Positions 51,962-61,423 of a stretch of DNA of 64,000 nt are shown one piece after another. Positions within the stretch are counted from its first letter, which is position 1, and every line of letters begins with the position of its first letter. The position numbers were made by a program, and so were the translations under genes. This DNA is from Croceivirga sp. Lineage in GTDB: Bacteria > Bacteroidota > Bacteroidia > Flavobacteriales > Flavobacteriaceae. The stretch is taken from positions 248,001 to 312,000 of the forward strand of contig JANQKR010000016.1 of the NCBI GenBank assembly GCA_028281025.1. Reading direction: 5' to 3'. The notes beneath the pieces are model-generated. The model was not told the origin of the DNA. It worked only from the letters and a program-made list of their open reading frames with translations, and did no database searches.

Positions 51962-52033
51962 CCATAGCATAAGTAGGTTAAGTTTATGGTAAGATTTGGG
52001 ACGAAAAGGGCAGGAGCTTTCCTGCCCTTTTCT
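51962..52033 (+). ncRNA. Predicted small RNA, unit 3 of 3
   Basis: The core (51962-52000) differs from units 1 and 2 at one position only (T instead of C at 51985). It is followed by a perfect 13-bp hairpin (52003-52015 with 52020-52032, loop of 4 nt) with yet another sequence (AAAAGGGCAGGA arm). In the core, CCAT and ATGG can pair around a loop. The T replacing C allows an alternative CATAA/TTATG pairing. The predicted transcript is about 72 nt. Confidence 0.65.
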
Positions 52034-52058
52034 ATTGTATGAATATCGCTTTCCCAAA

Positions 52059-52095
52059 CAAAAAAAGCACGACAAAACCGCCGTGCTCTTTTTTT
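52059..52095 (-). terminator. Bidirectional terminator at the end of sodB
   Basis: A 6-bp stem extended by an A-T pair (AGCACG 52066-52071 with CGTGCT 52082-52087) has a run of A before it and of T after it. It serves sodB on the minus strand and would also stop transcripts from RNA unit 3. Confidence 0.75.
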
Positions 52096-52112
52096 CCAAT
52101 TTTTTGGAGGAC

Positions 52113-52721
52113 CTACTTGTTTTGCCCGTAGTTCTCTGCCACTTTGTCCCAATTGATCACATTAAAAAATGCCGTAACGTAATCCGGTCTTCTATTCTGA
52201 TAGTTCAGATAATAGGCATGTTCCCAAACATCCAGCCCCAAAATGGGATGTCCACCACAGGCAACCTCAGGCATCAATGGATTATCTTGGTTTGGGGTAG
52301 AGCAAATTTCCAACTTTCCCCCTTTGTGCACGCACAACCATGCCCACCCGGATCCAAAACGGGTACCCGCCGCTGCACTGAATTGCTCCTTGAAGGCATC
52401 AAAGGACCCAAATGTTTCATTTATGGCATCCGCCAAATCACCTGATGGAGTGCCTCCACCATCTGGGGACATTACCTCCCAAAAAAGATTGTGGTTATAG
52501 TATCCTCCACCATTGTTTCGTACAGCACCATTGGACATGTCCATACCCGTAAGAATATCCGTGATGGATTTGTTCTCCAAATCCGTTCCTTCAATTGCAC
52601 CGTTCAACTTGGTGGTATATCCATTGTGGTGCTTGGTATGGTGAATTTCCATGGTTCTAGCATCAATATGTGGTTCCAATGCATCATAGGCATAGGGTAA
52701 ATTAGGTAGTTCAAAAGCCAT
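52113..52721 (-). CDS. sodB: Superoxide dismutase, Fe/Mn type
   Basis: A 202-residue cytoplasmic enzyme that converts superoxide to oxygen and hydrogen peroxide. Metal ligands are in [12 protein letters not shown] (first His), the [12 protein letters not shown] helix (second His) and DVWEHAYYL (Asp and third His). GSGWAWL is also present. The sequence does not clearly tell iron from manganese, so cambialistic use is possible. A TATTTTTG box on the minus strand (52756-52763) is a likely -7 element. It is convergent with the small-RNA cluster. Confidence 0.95.
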   Translation of the reverse strand: MAFELPNLPYAYDALEPHIDARTMEIHHTKHHNGYTTKLNGAIEGTDLENKSITDILTGMDMSNGAVRNNGGGYYNHNLFWEVMSPDGGGTPSGDLADAINETFGSFDAFKEQFSAAAGTRFGSGWAWLCVHKGGKLEICSTPNQDNPLMPEVACGGHPILGLDVWEHAYYLNYQNRRPDYVTAFFNVINWDKVAENYGQNK

Positions 52722-52839
52722 AATGTTGATTTTTTAGAGTTTGTAATCTGTTTATCAAAAATAAGCTTTTCATAAACAAAGTACGTTCTTTACAATGTTA
52801 ACAAGATGGTAAGATTATGTACCTTGTGAAAAAAACTCC

Positions 52840-55800
52840 TTGCCATCTGGGTTCCACATATATAATGCCTCTGCAGGTTCCGGTAAAACCTACCAACTTA
52901 CCCGGTCTTATTTAAAACTTGTCCTCTCCAATATTGCGGCGCAACGGTTCAGGGAAATCCTGGCGCTTACATTTACCAATAAAGCCGTGGAAGAGATGAA
53001 GACCAGAATACTGGACAGTCTTTACCTTTTTGGACATCCGGAAATCGACAAAGACCATAATCCCATGTTTTTGGAGCTGTCCACAGAACTCGGACTATCT
53101 TCCGCTGAAATGGAAAAGAGGTCATCCAAGGCCCTAAAGCTTCTACTGCACAATTATGACTTTTTTGAAGTTTCGACCATAGATAAGTTCACCCATAGGG
53201 TGATCAAAGCTTTTGCAAAGGATTTGAAGGTTTCGCAGCATTTTGAGGTGGAACTGGATACCGAACTATTGTTGGATGGGGCAATTGCCCAACTTCTTCA
53301 ACGTGTAGGAGATGAACCGCAACTGCAAAAAATACTTATCGATTTTTCATTGGAAAAGGTCGAATCCGATAAGAGCTGGACCATCATAAAGGACCTCAAG
53401 AATGTTGGAGGGCTGCTCTTTAAAGAGAACCACTATGTCCACCTAAAAGCTTTGGTTGGCAAGGAAATTGGAGATTTTGAGGAACCGAAAACATTTTTCA
53501 GCACAAGGATTGCGTCACTATCAAGCCACATCACCGAATGTGCCGATAAGGCCTTAAAAATGATTCAGGACAATGGTCTGGAGTTCTCTGATTTCAAGGG
53601 CAGCTATTTTCCGAAATTCATGCGCATACTTCAATCGGGAAATCACAAAGTGGATTTTAATGCCGCCTGGAAACAACATTTTGATGAAACCCCACTTTAC
53701 AACAAAAGCTGTCCTGAGCATACCAAAACCAAATTGGATGAATTACACCCCCACTTTTCATCTTTGTTTAAGAGCATCAAGGAAAATGTCCATGCCCTGG
53801 CATTCTTCAAAAACGTCTATACCAACATTCTTCCCCTTACGGTACTCAATGAAATTGCAAAAGAAGTCTCCTTACTTCAAAAGGAGCGGGAAATCCTTCA
53901 TATTTCGGAGTTCAACAAACTCATTTCCAATGAAATCGCCAACCAACCCGTCCCTTATATCTATGAACGTCTGGGAGAAAAGTACAGGCACTACTTTATA
54001 GATGAGTTCCAGGATACGTCCAAAATGCAATGGGAAAATCTGGTTCCCCTAATTGGAAACGCCCTGGAAACGGAAAACCTGAACGGTGAGAAGGGTTCGT
54101 TGGTATTGGTGGGCGATGCAAAACAATCCATTTACAGATGGCGTGGTGGAAATCCCAAACAGTTTTTGGGACTGAGTGACAAATCCCAAAATCCGTTCAC
54201 CATTGCCCCGGAAGTCCACAATCTGGATACCAACTGGCGTAGTTACGATTCCATCGTTGAATTCAACAATGACTTTTTTGGCCACATTGCACCGTACTTC
54301 AAGGAAATAGGGTATCAAAAGCTATATTCCGAACAATGCCAACAGCAAACAATCCACAAGAAAGGGGGGTATATAGAGATCGGGTTTGCTCCAAGCACCG
54401 TTGAGGACAGCACTGTGTTTTATTGCGAGAACGTCTTGAAAACGATCCAACGCATCTTAAACAAAGGTTTTCACTTAAATGATATTTGCATTCTGGTCCG
54501 AAAAAACCACCATGGCATACTCTTGGCGAATTATTTGGCAGAACATGGTATTCCCATAATTTCGTCCGAGGCCCTTTTACTGGCCAATAATCCCGAAGTA
54601 CAATTCCTGGTGTCCCTGTTACGATTTTTGGACAATCCTTTGGAAAAAGCACTTCAATTTGATGTGCTCGAATACCTATTTAAAACCAATAAAGAGCGAC
54701 ACCATTTTATAATTCAACATTTGGGCAGTTTACCGGCCTACTTAAAAGAACAGTATGCCTATGACATATCCATTGAAAGCGGTATGCCCGTATTGGATAT
54801 TTTGGAAAGGGCAATCGCTTCTTTCCATTTATCGGATAAGTGCGGTGCACATATAGTCCATTTTTTGGATACCGTTTTGGAGATAGCGGAAAAAACAGGG
54901 GTGGGTATTTATGAATTCCTGGAGTATTGGAACTTGAAAAAAGAGGTTTTGGCCATCTCCGCTCCACAGGACAGGAATGCGGTTCGGCTTATGACCATCC
55001 ACAAATCCAAAGGGCTGGAATTTCAATTTGTCATTTTTCCCTTTGCGGATTCCAGGATCAAGGACAGGCTAAATTCAAAAAAAATATGGGTTCCCCTTTC
55101 CGCATCCGATTCCGCGGGAATTCAAAAAGTATTGGTAAACGCATCTTCGGAGCTTGAGCACTATTCGGACGTTTCAAGGGAGCTCTATACCTCCGAAAAC
55201 CACCTCTCGGAGCTGGATGACATCAATGTGCTGTATGTAGCCCTGACAAGGGCAATTGAGGGACTTTTTATCCTGACCAAGGAATCCAGGACCGAAACCT
55301 ACGGTAAAATGTTCAAAAACTATTTGCTCCAAAAAGGCATTTGGGATTCCAACACCATGCGGTACCAGTTTGGGGAGTTTACGGAAACCACGGATAACCC
55401 ACCAATAGAGACAACTACAAAGCAAATCCCATATACCTACAATACCGCTGACAATCTGCCAAAAATTGCCACGGCCTCCCAATCGCTGTGGGAACCGGAA
55501 AAAAACAAATCGCTGGAATGGGGCAATATGCTCCATAACATACTGGCAGAGATCAATACCCTGCAAGATGTTGATGGGGCGGTCCTTCGCGCGTTAACCA
55601 AGGGTGATGTTTCCCAGTATGATGCGAAACCAATAAGGGAAACCATTCTCAAAATTCTTACCCATCCCCAACTTTCCACATTTTTCCAAGAAAAAAGTAT
55701 GGGTAGGAATGAAGTTGAGATACTGGATGGACAAGGTCGCACATACCGACCAGATCGCTTGGTTTTCCATGGAAAGCAGGTAACGGTCATTGATTACAAA

Positions 55801-55932
55801 ACAGGCTTGTCCAATTCAAAACATCGACAGCAATTGGAATCCTATGCCACCATTTTGGAAGAATTAGATCTTGTTGTCACTCAAAAAATTTTGGTTTACA
55901 TTGGTGAGCAAATAGAACCTGTTTTCATTTAG
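52840..55932 (+). CDS. AddA-like UvrD helicase with C-terminal nuclease
   Basis: A 1030-residue superfamily 1 helicase-nuclease for double-strand break processing. The helicase motifs are intact: Walker A ASAGSGKT (residues 10-17), DEFQDTSKMQ (motif II), GDAKQSIYRWRGG (motif III), TIHKSKGLEFQFVIFPF and VALTRA. A PD-(D/E)XK nuclease with RPDRL and VIDYKTG ends the protein. The start is TTG 52840: the frame is closed by a TAA at 52810-52812 and holds no ATG or GTG before Walker A. Its partner is probably the AddB-like protein at 58.7 kb, separated by kbl and ompA. Confidence 0.88.
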   Translation: MPSGFHIYNASAGSGKTYQLTRSYLKLVLSNIAAQRFREILALTFTNKAVEEMKTRILDSLYLFGHPEIDKDHNPMFLELSTELGLSSAEMEKRSSKALKLLLHNYDFFEVSTIDKFTHRVIKAFAKDLKVSQHFEVELDTELLLDGAIAQLLQRVGDEPQLQKILIDFSLEKVESDKSWTIIKDLKNVGGLLFKENHYVHLKALVGKEIGDFEEPKTFFSTRIASLSSHITECADKALKMIQDNGLEFSDFKGSYFPKFMRILQSGNHKVDFNAAWKQHFDETPLYNKSCPEHTKTKLDELHPHFSSLFKSIKENVHALAFFKNVYTNILPLTVLNEIAKEVSLLQKEREILHISEFNKLISNEIANQPVPYIYERLGEKYRHYFIDEFQDTSKMQWENLVPLIGNALETENLNGEKGSLVLVGDAKQSIYRWRGGNPKQFLGLSDKSQNPFTIAPEVHNLDTNWRSYDSIVEFNNDFFGHIAPYFKEIGYQKLYSEQCQQQTIHKKGGYIEIGFAPSTVEDSTVFYCENVLKTIQRILNKGFHLNDICILVRKNHHGILLANYLAEHGIPIISSEALLLANNPEVQFLVSLLRFLDNPLEKALQFDVLEYLFKTNKERHHFIIQHLGSLPAYLKEQYAYDISIESGMPVLDILERAIASFHLSDKCGAHIVHFLDTVLEIAEKTGVGIYEFLEYWNLKKEVLAISAPQDRNAVRLMTIHKSKGLEFQFVIFPFADSRIKDRLNSKKIWVPLSASDSAGIQKVLVNASSELEHYSDVSRELYTSENHLSELDDINVLYVALTRAIEGLFILTKESRTETYGKMFKNYLLQKGIWDSNTMRYQFGEFTETTDNPPIETTTKQIPYTYNTADNLPKIATASQSLWEPEKNKSLEWGNMLHNILAEINTLQDVDGAVLRALTKGDVSQYDAKPIRETILKILTHPQLSTFFQEKSMGRNEVEILDGQGRTYRPDRLVFHGKQVTVIDYKTGLSNSKHRQQLESYATILEELDLVVTQKILVYIGEQIEPVFI

Positions 55933-55935
55933 ATT

Positions 55936-57129
55936 ATGTACGGAAAGATCAAAGAGCACTTAGACAAGGAATTGGAAGCAATTCAACAAGCCGGACTTTT
56001 TAAAAAGGAGCGTGTCATTACTTCACCCCAAAATGCGGTAATCAAGATTTCCACAGGAGAGGAAGTAATCAACTTTTGTGCGAACAATTATTTAGGGCTT
56101 TCATCCCACCCCGATGTAATACAAGCGGCCAAAGATACCTTGGATACCCATGGCTTTGGAATGTCCTCGGTACGATTCATCTGCGGGACCCAGGACATCC
56201 ATAAGGAATTGGAACAAAAAATCGCCGCGTTTTATGGAACGGAGGATACCATTCTTTATGCGGCGGCCTTTGATGCCAATGGAGGGGTGTTTGAACCCCT
56301 TCTTACCAATGAAGACGCCATTATTTCAGATTCGCTCAACCATGCATCCATTATTGATGGGGTCCGGCTGTGCAAGGCCAAACGGTATAGATATGCCAAC
56401 AACGATATGTCCGATTTGGAACAAAAGCTTATCGATGCAAATCAGGAAGGGGCCCGATTCAAGATTATAGTTACGGACGGCGTATTCTCCATGGATGGGC
56501 TATTGGCACCTTTGGACCATATCTGTACGCTTGCGGAAAAGTATGATGCCATGGTTATGGTAGATGAATGCCATGCCGCAGGTTTTATTGGTTCAACCGG
56601 AAGGGGCACCCCGGAAGAAAAAGATGTAATGGGAAAAATAGACATCATTACCGGCACCTTGGGCAAGGCCTTGGGTGGGGCCATGGGCGGCTATACCACT
56701 GGCAAAAAGGAAATTATTGAAATGTTGCGGCAACGCTCACGTCCATATTTATTTTCCAACTCCCTGGCCCCTGCAATTGTGGGTGCCTCCATAAAAGTGT
56801 TTGATCTTCTGGACAAAGACACTTCGTTACGGGATAAACTACAGTGGAACACGGACTATTTCAAAAAAGGGATAAAAGAGGCCGGTTTTGACATTATTGA
56901 TGGAGATTCCGCCATAGTGCCCGTAATGTTGTACAATGCAAAACTGTCCCAACAAATGGCGGACATGTTATTGAAGGAAGGTATCTATGTAATTGGATTT
57001 TTCTATCCCGTTGTTCCCAAGGAAAAAGCCCGGATAAGGGTGCAACTTTCCGCTGCCCATACCAAGGAACATCTTGATAGGGCAATCCACGCATTTACCA
57101 AGGTAGGAAAGGCCCTAAATATCGTTTAA
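55936..57129 (+). CDS. kbl: Glycine C-acetyltransferase (2-amino-3-ketobutyrate CoA ligase)
   Basis: A 397-residue PLP enzyme of threonine degradation that splits 2-amino-3-ketobutyrate with CoA to glycine and acetyl-CoA. The family signatures are intact: [13 protein letters not shown] near residue 45, the VDECHAAGF stretch and the PLP lysine in [15 protein letters not shown]. The start lies 3 bp after the AddA-like stop. No threonine dehydrogenase gene is nearby, so the pathway partner is elsewhere. Confidence 0.95.
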   Translation: MYGKIKEHLDKELEAIQQAGLFKKERVITSPQNAVIKISTGEEVINFCANNYLGLSSHPDVIQAAKDTLDTHGFGMSSVRFICGTQDIHKELEQKIAAFYGTEDTILYAAAFDANGGVFEPLLTNEDAIISDSLNHASIIDGVRLCKAKRYRYANNDMSDLEQKLIDANQEGARFKIIVTDGVFSMDGLLAPLDHICTLAEKYDAMVMVDECHAAGFIGSTGRGTPEEKDVMGKIDIITGTLGKALGGAMGGYTTGKKEIIEMLRQRSRPYLFSNSLAPAIVGASIKVFDLLDKDTSLRDKLQWNTDYFKKGIKEAGFDIIDGDSAIVPVMLYNAKLSQQMADMLLKEGIYVIGFFYPVVPKEKARIRVQLSAAHTKEHLDRAIHAFTKVGKALNIV

Positions 57130-57177
57130 CGGTTCATTTTTATCCATGTAATGCTCCAAAAAAAAATAAACGATTGA

Positions 57178-57209
57178 TTTTGTTAATAATTCTTAACAAC
57201 TTACATTTG
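57178..57209 (+). promoter_or_regulatory. Strong promoter of the ompA-type gene
   Basis: TTTTG (57178-57182) and TACATTTG (57202-57209), 19 nt apart, match the Bacteroidota consensus closely. A leader of about 30 nt, nearly free of G, then precedes the ATG. Confidence 0.8.
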
Positions 57210-57243
57210 CAGCTGATAAACACTTAAACTTAAATTTTTGAAC

Positions 57244-58617
57244 ATGAAACATCTTAGCAAATTTTTTGTTGTTGCCTTACTTGTTTTAGGCTTTAACAAC
57301 CTACAAGCGCAAGACGAAAATAATCCTTGGCAGGTGAGCTTTGGTGTAAACGCCATTGACGTTTATCCAACTGATGACAATTCTACAAGTACCAACTTGC
57401 CTGCGTATGAGACGGGTACACTTTTTAGCGAATATTTCAACGCAAATGATCACTGGAATATCTTGCCTTCCATTTCATACATTGCCGTTTCCAGATATAT
57501 CGGTGACGGATTTTCGATCGGTGCCCGTGGGTCCTTGAATAGAATAGAAAATTTGGGTGATGTAAGGGTTGATGATGTCTCCCATTTCGCTGTTGATGGT
57601 ACAATTAAGTATAACATTTTTCAAAACACCAAATTGGACCCATTCGTTGAAATAGGTGGTGGTTATACCTGGGTTGATGAGATTGGTGCCGGAACGGTAA
57701 ACGGTGGTATTGGTGTGAATTACTGGTTCACTGACAATATTGGTGTTGTTCTACAAACACAGTACAAGCACGCTTTCGAAGATTATGGAGTTAAGCATTT
57801 CCAACATTTGGGAGGTCTTAATATTAGATTCGGTGGTACGGATACCGATGGTGATGGTATTTACGACAGGGATGATGCCTGTCCTGAGGTAGCCGGACTG
57901 GAAGCCTTCAATGGTTGTCCTGATTCTGATGGTGATGGTATTGAAGATGGTAAGGATAGTTGTCCTGACCAAGCCGGTTCCAAAGAAATGAATGGTTGTC
58001 CTGATTCTGATGGCGATGGTATAGCCGATAAGGATGATGCTTGTCCAAACGAAGCTGGTATTGCTGCTTTGGCCGGATGCCCAGATGCAGATGGTGACGG
58101 TGTTGCTGATGGACAGGACCAATGTCCTAACGAAGCTGGTCCTGCTGAGAACAACGGATGCCCTTGGCCAGATTCTGATGGCGACAGTGTTCTTGACAAA
58201 GACGATCAGTGTCCACAAGTTGCAGGTACCGTAGCCAATAACGGTTGCCCGGAAGTAACTGAAGAAGTTCAGAAGCAATTGAATGACTATGCCAGGACGA
58301 TATTGTTCGACACTGGTAAATCAAGTATTAAGGCAGAGTCCACCTCGGTTATGGTAGATATCATTCAAATCTTGAACGAATATCCAAATGCCAAGTTCAC
58401 TGTTGAAGGACATACCGATAGCGTTGGTAGTGCCAAATTGAACCAAAGCCTTTCAGAGAAAAGAGCCAATTCCGTTAGGGACTTCCTAATAGACAAAGGT
58501 ATCGGTTCCGACAGGTTGACAGCTATTGGTTACGGTGAGGACAAGCCAATTGCCACCAACAACACAAGAGCGGGTAGAACCCAAAACAGAAGGGTTGAAA
58601 TTAACCTTATCAAATAA
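57244..58617 (+). CDS. OmpA-family outer-membrane protein with TSP3 repeats
   Basis: A 457-residue protein with a signal peptide (about residues 1-22, ending LQAQ), an N-terminal beta barrel (about 25-195), five calcium-binding thrombospondin type 3 repeats (about 198-338, each with a DSDGDG-type loop and a cysteine pair) and a C-terminal OmpA peptidoglycan-binding domain (about 350-457; [10 protein letters not shown] and NRRVEI). ATG 57244 is chosen over a TTG two codons earlier. A strong promoter and terminator (58645-58669) show that it is an abundant, monocistronic message. Confidence 0.94.
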   Translation: MKHLSKFFVVALLVLGFNNLQAQDENNPWQVSFGVNAIDVYPTDDNSTSTNLPAYETGTLFSEYFNANDHWNILPSISYIAVSRYIGDGFSIGARGSLNRIENLGDVRVDDVSHFAVDGTIKYNIFQNTKLDPFVEIGGGYTWVDEIGAGTVNGGIGVNYWFTDNIGVVLQTQYKHAFEDYGVKHFQHLGGLNIRFGGTDTDGDGIYDRDDACPEVAGLEAFNGCPDSDGDGIEDGKDSCPDQAGSKEMNGCPDSDGDGIADKDDACPNEAGIAALAGCPDADGDGVADGQDQCPNEAGPAENNGCPWPDSDGDSVLDKDDQCPQVAGTVANNGCPEVTEEVQKQLNDYARTILFDTGKSSIKAESTSVMVDIIQILNEYPNAKFTVEGHTDSVGSAKLNQSLSEKRANSVRDFLIDKGIGSDRLTAIGYGEDKPIATNNTRAGRTQNRRVEINLIK

Positions 58618-58644
58618 AGTTTAAGTAACATATTTATAGTAATG

Positions 58645-58669
58645 AGCCCCGACAATGTCGGGGCTTTTT
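58645..58669 (+). terminator. Terminator of the ompA-type gene
   Basis: A perfect 9-bp stem (AGCCCCGAC 58645-58653 with GTCGGGGCT 58657-58665) with loop AAT and a T-run. The AddB-like ATG follows 6 nt later, so that gene needs readthrough or its own promoter. Confidence 0.88.
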
Positions 58670-58675
58670 CATGTT

Positions 58676-61423
58676 ATGGAGAGTTTTCTCAAGGAAGTTA
58701 TAGAAGGTCTTTATGCACAAAACAAAAGCTTTGACCATATGGCTTTTGTACTCCCCAGTAAAAGGGCTGGCCTTTTTCTTAAAAAGCACATCTCGGAATT
58801 CGTTCGCAAACCCATTTTTAGCCCGAAGATATATAGCATTGAGGAACTCATACTTGAAATATCCGGGATAGCAAATACCACTAATCTTAATTTACTACTT
58901 GAGCTCTATGAAACTTCTAAGCTATATCTAAAGTCCGAAGAACTAACGTTTCAGTCGTTTCTCTCCTGGGGAAACACCTTGCTTTCAGATTTTAACGAAA
59001 TTGATAGGAATCTTGTTGAACACAAATCCTTATTTGCCTACCTAACCGAAAGTCAGCGTATTAAAAATTGGGGGGGTGATAAAAGGCCAACACCATTGAT
59101 CTCCAATAGCCTTAAATTCTGGAGCCAATTGGAAACGGTATATGAAAACTTTCAGTCACGGTTATTGGAAAAAGGAGTGGGGTACCAAGGATTGCTCTAT
59201 AGGAAGGCCTCAGAAAAGGTACAAAGCTTTTTGTCCAATAATCCCGGGATAACATATCATTTTATCGGGTTTAATGCCCTAAACTTGGCTGAAGAGCACA
59301 TTTTTCAATCCTTTTTCACCAATGGAAAAGCCACTGTTTCCTGGGACATTGACTCTTATTTTGTGGAAGATGGTGTTCATGAAGCCGGTTTCTTTATTCG
59401 GAACTACCTTAAAAAATGGAATCAATTTGATGGTCTGCCGGCATTGGAGCATAGCAATCAATTCCTCAAGGAAAAGAAAATCCATATTACGGGGGTTCCC
59501 AAATCCATGTCGCAAGCCAAATATGTTGGCCACATCCTAAGAGGTGTCCTAAGTCAAAACAACGAAAACAATATTGCCTTGGTCCTGGCGGACGAAACCC
59601 TCTTAAAGCCTATTCTACATGCCCTTCCTGAGAATACTTTCAAAGTGAATATTACGATGGGCCTGCCCTTGAGGAAAACCACCCTTTTCGATTTTTTTGA
59701 TTCCCTTTTTAACGTACACTTGAACAGGTCGAAAAATGGTTGGTACCATAAGGATGTAATAAAGCTGCTATCCAATCCATATACCATTGCGTTTTTAAAT
59801 ACATCAAAAAACAATTTCGCGGTGGACCTAAAGAACCATATTAAGGAAAAAAATATCCTATTTGTGAACCAGGTGCTTTTGGATACTTTGCCCTATTCCA
59901 AATCCGCCCGGTTAAAAAGGCTTTTTAGTAGCTCCCTGCAGAGTGCGTTTTTTGCCAAGACATGCTTGACTGTTGTTCAGGATCTTAAACAGCTATATCA
60001 AGAATCCAACAATCAACAAGAAATTCATCAACTATACGGTTTCCATCAGCTCTTTACCCAAGTAAATGATTTGGTCCGAACAAAACCGTATTTAAATTCA
60101 TTGAAGGCCTTAAAGCATATCTTCAATGAACTTGTTTTGACGGAAAAAATCGATTTTAAAGGGGAACCTTTGGGGGGGCTACAGATTATGGGGGTTTTGG
60201 AAAGTAGAAACCTGGATTTTGAAACTGTGATCATTACCTCGGTGAATGAAGGTATACTCCCCGCTGGAAAGAGCCAAAATTCATTTATTCCCTATGATAT
60301 CAAAAAGGGATTTGGCTTACCGACCTATAAGGAGAAAGATGCCATCTACGCTTACCATTTCTACAGACTGTTGCAACGGGCCAAAAACATCCATCTGCTT
60401 TATAATACGGAGCCAGATGTCCTTCTGGGGAATGAAAAAAGTCGATTTATTTCCCAGTTGCAAACGGATACCAGCTTAGGGCCGTACATAACCCAAAGTG
60501 TTGCTGCCCCAGAAACCGCAATTGCTTTGGAACCGGCCAAGGAAATTGTAAAGACTCCCGAACTTATTGGGCTATTAATGGAGTTGGGCAGCCGTGGGTT
60601 TTCTCCATCGGCTTTGACCAACTACATCAAAAACCCGTACGCCTTTTACAAAAACAATGTTCTACGACTCAATGAAGTTGAAGAAGTTGAGGAAAACATT
60701 GCCTATAACACCTTTGGAACCATTGTTCATGATACTTTGGAAGAACTCTATTTACCCCTGGTTGGGGAGAGAATCACCCCAAAAAGATTGGAATCCCTAA
60801 AAAAAGATGTTACATCCATTACCAAAACCAATTTTGAGAAGTTTTATATGTCCAAGGATATTGAAAGTGGTCAAAACCTCATTGCCTTCCACGTCATACA
60901 GAAATATGTTTCTTCCGTTATTGAATTGGATATTGAGCGTTCCCGGTCCCACGAAATCATCCTGATGGCCCTTGAAAAAAGCATCAAAGCCCAAATCCTA
61001 TTGCCAGGACATCCCCAACCCCTCTTCTTAAAGGGCAAATTGGATAGATTGGAAAGTGTTGACGGTGTTGTACACATTTTGGATTATAAAACGGGCAATG
61101 TGGCTTCATCGGAAGTTGAGGTCCTTGATGTAATGGAAACCATTACCAACGAAAAACGCTCAAAAGCTTTTCAATTGTTGTGTTATGCTTTAATGCTACA
61201 CAAGGAAGACCAAATCAATAGTCTAAATGCCGGAATAGTCCCCATTAAAAAATTGACTATGGGTATTCTACCATTTGCTTTAAAGAAAGGTGCTAGGGGC
61301 CCCAGGGACTTGACCATAGACAAGGAGCTATTGATCCACTTTCAAGAACACCTCTTCACCTTGCTTACCGATATATTGAATCCCGAAAAACCTTTTGTAG
61401 ATACGGATTCAGTTCCCTTTTAA
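58676..61423 (+). CDS. AddB-like helicase-nuclease subunit
   Basis: A 915-residue protein with a degenerate helicase-like N-terminal region (FVLPSKRAGLFLKKHI near residue 25, where AddB keeps a modified nucleotide site) and a C-terminal PD-(D/E)XK nuclease (LKGKLDRLE and HILDYKTGN near residues 785-810). It probably pairs with the AddA-like protein encoded 2.7 kb upstream in end resection and recombination. ATG 58676 is chosen because an in-frame ATG at 58655 lies inside the terminator hairpin. Its end overlaps the convergent SDR gene by 15 bp. Confidence 0.85.
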   Translation: MESFLKEVIEGLYAQNKSFDHMAFVLPSKRAGLFLKKHISEFVRKPIFSPKIYSIEELILEISGIANTTNLNLLLELYETSKLYLKSEELTFQSFLSWGNTLLSDFNEIDRNLVEHKSLFAYLTESQRIKNWGGDKRPTPLISNSLKFWSQLETVYENFQSRLLEKGVGYQGLLYRKASEKVQSFLSNNPGITYHFIGFNALNLAEEHIFQSFFTNGKATVSWDIDSYFVEDGVHEAGFFIRNYLKKWNQFDGLPALEHSNQFLKEKKIHITGVPKSMSQAKYVGHILRGVLSQNNENNIALVLADETLLKPILHALPENTFKVNITMGLPLRKTTLFDFFDSLFNVHLNRSKNGWYHKDVIKLLSNPYTIAFLNTSKNNFAVDLKNHIKEKNILFVNQVLLDTLPYSKSARLKRLFSSSLQSAFFAKTCLTVVQDLKQLYQESNNQQEIHQLYGFHQLFTQVNDLVRTKPYLNSLKALKHIFNELVLTEKIDFKGEPLGGLQIMGVLESRNLDFETVIITSVNEGILPAGKSQNSFIPYDIKKGFGLPTYKEKDAIYAYHFYRLLQRAKNIHLLYNTEPDVLLGNEKSRFISQLQTDTSLGPYITQSVAAPETAIALEPAKEIVKTPELIGLLMELGSRGFSPSALTNYIKNPYAFYKNNVLRLNEVEEVEENIAYNTFGTIVHDTLEELYLPLVGERITPKRLESLKKDVTSITKTNFEKFYMSKDIESGQNLIAFHVIQKYVSSVIELDIERSRSHEIILMALEKSIKAQILLPGHPQPLFLKGKLDRLESVDGVVHILDYKTGNVASSEVEVLDVMETITNEKRSKAFQLLCYALMLHKEDQINSLNAGIVPIKKLTMGILPFALKKGARGPRDLTIDKELLIHFQEHLFTLLTDILNPEKPFVDTDSVPF

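Noticed and set aside
57837..58255. Repeated sequence that could suggest a CRISPR-like or satellite array
   Set aside because: It is in frame in the porin gene and encodes five TSP3 calcium-binding repeats.
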